From Vanilla planifolia (taxonomy: Eukaryota > Streptophyta > Magnoliopsida > Asparagales > Orchidaceae), in assembly GCA_023846275.1 (NCBI GenBank), contig CM043870.1:4401527-4465526 (forward strand): DNA of 64,000 nt, written 5' to 3'. Made by a program: the position numbers and the translations under genes. Positions 58,901 to 64,000 of this stretch are shown in pieces. Every line of letters begins with the position of its first letter. Position 1 is the stretch's first letter. The notes under the pieces are model-generated. The model worked only from the letters and a program-made list of their open reading frames with translations, did not search any database and was not told where the DNA came from.

Positions 58901-61900
58901 ACGAGGAAAAGTAATAAAAAGGAAAAAAAGAGAGCTAAAAAATAAAAAAATGTTTTAAAAGAAAAAAGGGGTATATTTTAAAATAAAAAATATATTTTAT
59001 TTTTGTATTTTTGCTCTATGTTTTATATGTTATGATATGATCTTCGCATTGTATATGACATAATCTCAAAACTATAATCTTTTATATGCAAATATATCAT
59101 TTTTATCAACTAAGTCAGTGTTAGTTGACATAACCTGTTTTATGGTCTTATACTTTCAAAAAATAAAAAAACATAACATAGAACTCTATGAGAGCTAAGA
59201 GAGAGATATAGAACATTTACTCTTATCATGTATCATATTGGAGATGTATTATTTCTTTTATTGCTATGATAATTATTGTATTAGAATTAGCTTCTAAAAA
59301 ACATACAAAAATTTTATGTGATCGGCTTTATTAAATATGATAATTTTATCATTTTCTTTTATTTCAAAATATTAATTGTGATATTTTTAAAAGAATAAAA
59401 ATATTTTTTAAAAAAGAAAGGAGATTGTGGTATACCGTAAAAGGTGGGTGTTCACCACAAATTCCTTATTATGGAAGGAACATGTTAAGCTATGGACCCT
59501 TGTGCAATTTCAATGATGAAAGGCACCATCACACTCAAGGTCCCAAATGTCAAAGAGCTAGAGAGCAGGCAACGACTACTAAGTCTAAAACATGTCCTCT
59601 GAAGAGAGTTACTTGGGTTTCTCTTGGGCTACGTAATGTCAACTAATCGAAATAGAAGCCTATGTTGTCTCCCCTTGAATTGTGGCCCTAATCTTACAAG
59701 ATAATACTCCATTTGGAGATTTGATAGTGAAGAGGAACTATAGGGGGTAGGTTGGGGTCCTTGACCCTCTCATAGGGATGCATACTAATGAGGTTGCTTT
59801 TGATCCTCTTGGGCTCACCTTAACCCTAATGCTCTACTAATTTGTTCATAAAAGCTCGTAAACCCCTTGACTTAAGTAACCCTTCACTTTTGGCAATTAT
59901 AAAAGGAAAATTTTGAAGGTATTTTATACCAATGGGTTGTATCATTCACTTAGCTAAAAATTTTCACGACTCTTGTCATTTTTTAGAACAATTAAAGCAT
60001 AAAAGATGACCTCTTACCAAAAAAATGGTGACCTCTTATAACTACCATTACAACTTCATGAGATGTTTATTATTATTTTTTTATTTAATTGAAGCATGTC
60101 TTGAAAGATTTATAAGGAAGGATGTTGATTTCTTAACGGATGAATAGTAGATTTTCACCTTCTCCTTTATAATTGGATTATTCAAAGGCATCATTATGCC
60201 TTGGAATCCTAACCTGATTAGCTAATGACTCTTCTACATGGTGAAGTAAGAATTCTTAATTAAGATCACTTATGGAAATTGCTCGATTAGACCATCTTTA
60301 TGATATGTGCCAAATATGACTTTCATGTACTCCATTTACTTTGACAGCTTCTTGACAATGTTCTTGGGGGTTTAATTGTGATTATTATTGTAGATGTCTT
60401 TAATTTTATACTTTTGTAGGAAGATCAAGATGACAGTAAGCCTTTCTCCTTTAGCCTAGTTTAGCAGGAGTTCACTAACTTCATTGTGACCATGCACAAT
60501 TGGTGTAATAACAAAAAGGTGTATGCTATTTATGGTCATGACTTGATCAAATATTTTGTGAACTTGAAGGAATTACACTTCCTTAACTTAAATGTCTTAA
60601 AATTATCGTTCATTAGTTCTGACCATTAGGCAGTTAAAACCTTATTAACAATTACAGTTTTGAGATATGTGGCTCTTATATGTGGAAGTGGAGGTTGTTT
60701 GTAGATCTTGAACCTACTAAAGGTTTTCCCATTACTCCCCTTAGTCATATATTTGTAAGGGTTCTATGAGTCCTTTCAATGTTAGAGTAAGTTTGTTGTA
60801 TTGTATTATTGATTCTCGGTCATGATTCTTTGTTTGATGATGATAAATCTTAAGTATTTCTAATAAATTTTTAGATTTAGATAGTCGATACTTGTATTCA
60901 TAGGAGAACTTAAAGAAGAAAATGAGCAAAGGTGAAATCCCATGAAGATCGTCTTTGTTTGAGTGGTAAATCACCAAAAGATATATTTTAAATTTAATTT
61001 TAGGTATTTTAATTTTATTTTAATTAGAATGTTAAACTTAATTAAAATATTTATTATAAAATACAAATTAATTTAAAATTAGTTATCATAACAAAATATT
61101 TAGGTTTTTTAGTAACTTTGATCTATCTTATCATGACTATCATTTTTTCTTAATTATATCTTTAAAAATATTAATTAACTTGATATAAACATATGTTATT
61201 ATTAATTAATTAGTAAAAAAATTTAAACTTAACTTATTACCCTATTCCATACCATAACTCTTTGGGTTAGGATAATGAATCCTGTATCCTATTTGATATA
61301 GTTAATAGGTGGAGAAATTGATTCCAACCTCAAATTAATGGGTATCATAATGAATTATTAATACTACATCTATAAACCAAGTATAATGCATGTCTGACAG
61401 CATGGGTTGTCATTTTTTGAGCAAGTAGGGGATAGCCAACCTCAATAAATTGCCTTAAAGGATCATGTAAAGCTTTAAAAACAAAATATCTTAGTTTGCA
61501 TTTGCAATGTTGACAAACAAAGCTTTGTTTTCGCCGACATGTTTTTAAATTGTAATAGAAACCACAATCGTTCCATCGTACAATTGTTTATTGAACGATC
61601 TTGATCTCTTTTGTCGTTTTATAATGTTTGATTATATCCTCCGTTCTATTGTGCTATTTTATGATCACACTATCCATGATTATTCTATGCATAAGATCTA
61701 AATCCAATCACTTGATCATAATTTATATCTAATGAACCTAATCAAATCTTATTTCTAAATAGCACCAGTTGAGCAGGCATCTACTAGGAGATAATTACAA
61801 TTAATATTCTATTTATAATTTTTTTAATTATTAAAAATACTTCATAAATAGTCAAATTAGTTATTATAACTATGCTAAAATCATTATATAAATAAAATAT

Positions 61901-62252
61901 TCTAATGGCTCTTAATAACTACTAAAGAAGTCATTCTATAGTAATTGCTCAATTGGAATCGTCTACTACCATTTGATCATAAAAACTATGCGAGAATAAT
62001 CATGATCAAATGATTTCCATAGCAAGCATTCTACTAGGAGAGCAATGGTAATGGGCATCTTTTTGGTTGAGCAAAAGGAGGGGAGATATATGGGGTTCCC
62101 ATAGCTCATCAAAGGCCTATAATCTCTAACTTTTAGCATCTTATTGATTATGTTCATGTTAAAATCTCTAAATAGAATGCTAAGAATTTTTCTCTTATCA
62201 ACAAGATACGCTTATCAATAGCATCATCTTATGGTTTTTTATTTATTATGTG
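55923..62252. other. AT-rich intergenic DNA downstream in the window
   Basis: No gene could be supported. A dispersed repeat lies at 60825-61080. Segments at 59420-59900 and 60120-60750 are less AT-rich and may be remains of a transposon, but the conceptual translations are broken and match no family I recognise. The rest has only short chance frames. Confidence 0.6.
60825..61080 (+). repeat. Dispersed repeat, copy 2 (matches 4505-4800)
   Basis: Same orientation as the copy at 4505-4800, with shared TAAATCTTAAGTATTT, AATAAATTTTTAGATTTA, TTGTATTCATAGGAGAACTT, CATGAAGATC, GAGTGGTAAATCA and TTTTAGGTATTTTAATTTTA. The two copies lie 56 kb apart, one at each end of the window. Confidence 0.55.
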
Positions 62253-64000
62253 TGTTATACCCGGTAAAATTTTATGTATTTGATCTTTAATAAATTAATT
62301 GTGGCTTGGATGATTCGAATCGACAGTAGGATGAGCCAGGAACTCAATTGTAGGCTATTGGAATTTCTGAAATCTTTTGGGAATTTTTCGGAGCACCGAG
62401 GAATTTTTAATTAATTTTCCCTATTTAATTGGATTTATTAGATTTTTAGAAATTCGAAAATCTAATTAAATTAAAACCGGAAATTGGTTTACCGCGCGTG
62501 AACCGGACCGGAACGGTTCAGCGGAGGCGGAGACGGTTCGCCGAGTGAGTTTGCGCGTGCGTTCTGATAAGCTGATCGGACGGTCGTGATCGACGGTTGG
62601 GATTGAACCGGCTGATCGGGTGCTTACCGTGTCGATAGCGTGTCGACAGCGCGTATCGGGTGCTTACCGTGTCGAAAGCGTGTCAACGGCGCGTAATGGG
62701 TTTCACCGTGTCGGCCAGAAATATAAAACCCTCGCGAAACGATTAGGGTTTGTTCGGCCGACCGATAGAGAGAGTTTTTCCGGCGTACGGCGCGTGATTC
62801 CGGCGGCCTGGCAAGGGGCTTTTTGTGCCTGGAGATTCACGGGAACGAGGAGAGTCAATTCGTACCGGATTCGTTCGGCGAGGAGCTGCGGCGAGCTACG
62901 GACGAAGTTCACCGTCGCCGGCGTCGTTGAGGTAGGAAATTCAGATTTAAATCAGTTAATTAGCAAATTAAACACATGGATTATTTTGCAAATTACTACC
63001 TGAGCATGCGAATTGTGGTTTTTTTTGGAATTGATTAATGCAATTATTGAATTTAGCATGTTTAGGGTTTTCGAAATAAAAAAAAAATTTATTATGCTGT
63101 CGAATTCGGGAAGTTTACCAAGCATGTGTTGAAATTGATTATGTGCTTTATTCATGTTAAGGTAGTATCGTATGCTGGAATTGTTTAATTTCGCAAATTG
63201 TCAAATTGGGGATCGGATGAAAGTCCTTCGGCGGAAAATTTTGATTAAACCTTAGAAATTAGTGGCAATTATTGAAACATTAGGATAGTACGAACATAGA
63301 ATTTTGTTTCTCTTTGTTCGCGGTCGCCGGAAATCGGCGGAAGAATTTGATTTGGTCGGCGATTGCGTCGGCTAGGGTTTCGCGGGCGTCGGACCGAGGA
63401 AGGAGAAGGGTTTAGATAATTACAAATTTAATTAAGTAATTAATGGTATTTACGCTATTTTATTAGTAATTAAAATCAATCCAATTAACGGATTATTAAG
63501 AAAATTGGTTCGGCGGTGTCGCGGTTCAGCGCGGGTTTTCCGAACCGGCAGCGAAACCCGGTTCAGCGGAACGCGGGCGCGGACGAATGGCGAAGGAAAA
63601 ACTTAATTCGGAAATAAATCCGAATTTTCGGAAAATGGATATATGTGAATTTAAATTTTAATTCGGAAATTTATTCCGAATTTCGGAAAATTAAGAAAGG
63701 GCAGAATTTGATTTTTTTGGAATTTTTAAATTAATTCAGAAATTAATCCGAATTTTTGGAAAAACAGGATATATGTGGAATTTATTAATCCGAATTTTCG
63801 GAAAAAGGATATATGTGGAATTTAAATTTTATTTGGAAATTTATTTCGAATTTCGGAAAATGGATAAAGGGCAGAAATTGAAGTTGAAATTTAAAATTTC
63901 CTGAAACGAGAAAAATGTGATTTAGGGAAATCACATAGACAAGTTGAAAGTTACTGTTGGAAATTATCTATAAATTCAGTACAGCTGGATCAGTTGGAAG
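62253..64000 (+). mobile_element. Probable LTR of a large retrotransposon, cut by window end
   Basis: From TGTTATACCCGG at about 62253 the composition shifts to GC-richer, with many CGG/CCG words (ACCGGACCGGAACGG, CGGCGGCC), unlike the preceding DNA. A TATA-like ATATAAAACC at 62721-62730 followed by an AGGGTTT segment resembles an LTR promoter. No protein domain was seen, and an open frame at 62620-63003 inside it is not convincing. The end and any gag-pol would lie beyond the window, so assignment as an LTR is an inference from the start sequence, TATA box and composition. Confidence 0.45.
63600..63890 (+). repeat. Tandem modules with palindromic ATTCGGAAATTTATTCCGAAT core
   Basis: Several degenerate modules of about 60-110 bases repeat a (T)AATTCGGAAAT-TATTCCGAAT-TTCGGAAAA core. 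They are linked by GGATATATGTGGAATTTAAATT (first part at about 63639, again near 63768 and 63806) and GGGCAGAA (about 63696 and 63869). Each core is itself a short inverted repeat. The array lies inside the probable LTR. Confidence 0.65.

Noticed and set aside
62620..63003. A 127-codon open frame in the GC-richer right end
   Set aside because: It is composed of repeated GTGTCGA-type words within a probable LTR and has no protein-like composition or domain.

Overview
The window is nuclear DNA from a flowering plant. It is strongly AT-rich, has very few genes, contains spliced genes with GT..AG introns, and is packed with decayed retrotransposons. Early exons of the genes are G/C-rich at third codon positions while later exons are A/T-rich. 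That 5' GC gradient is most typical of monocots. I cannot name the species, so 'non-grass monocot' is an inference.

Four protein-coding genes can be supported. (1) 8936-9748, minus: an intronless gene for a secreted bulb-lectin-like protein with a hydrophobic C-terminus. (2) 15472-16511, minus, 3 exons: a Pollen Ole e 1 / extensin family secreted protein with an extra C-terminal domain. (3) 18068-42640, plus, 15 exons, about 1525 residues: an orthologue of LIN/CERBERUS, the U-box/ARM/WD40 E3 ubiquitin ligase of the common symbiosis programme (rhizobial infection in legumes, arbuscular mycorrhiza more widely). (4) 43978-55922, minus, 7 exons, 322 residues: a DUF3531-family protein with a probable organelle transit peptide. 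Genes 2 and 3 are divergent, with about 1.56 kb between their start codons. Genes 3 and 4 are convergent, with about 1.3 kb between their stop codons. I reconstructed genes 2-4 by joining exons so that reading phase is kept at every junction.

The rest is introns and intergenic DNA. Two LIN introns are about 8 kb each. The first holds a minus-strand Ty1/copia relic, a long (AT)n tract and a tandem dimer of a SINE-like repeat. The second holds another copia relic, a 141-bp tandem duplication, a pair of long direct repeats and a large palindrome. The long introns of the DUF3531 gene hold a plus-strand copia relic with an inverted LTR beside its 5' end, and a minus-strand Ty3/gypsy relic. Outside genes, a 1.1-kb LTR-like repeat occurs twice (575-1708 and 11455-12575). 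A shorter dispersed repeat links 4.5 kb with 60.8 kb. A GC-richer LTR-like sequence begins near 62253 and runs off the end. I see no rRNA or convincing tRNA gene, no CRISPR array, and no prokaryotic or viral gene cluster.

The genes do not form a pathway cluster. The main biological interest is a complete symbiosis-ligase gene whose two giant introns have absorbed many transposons, including a palindrome that would be transcribed as a long hairpin within the LIN pre-mRNA.
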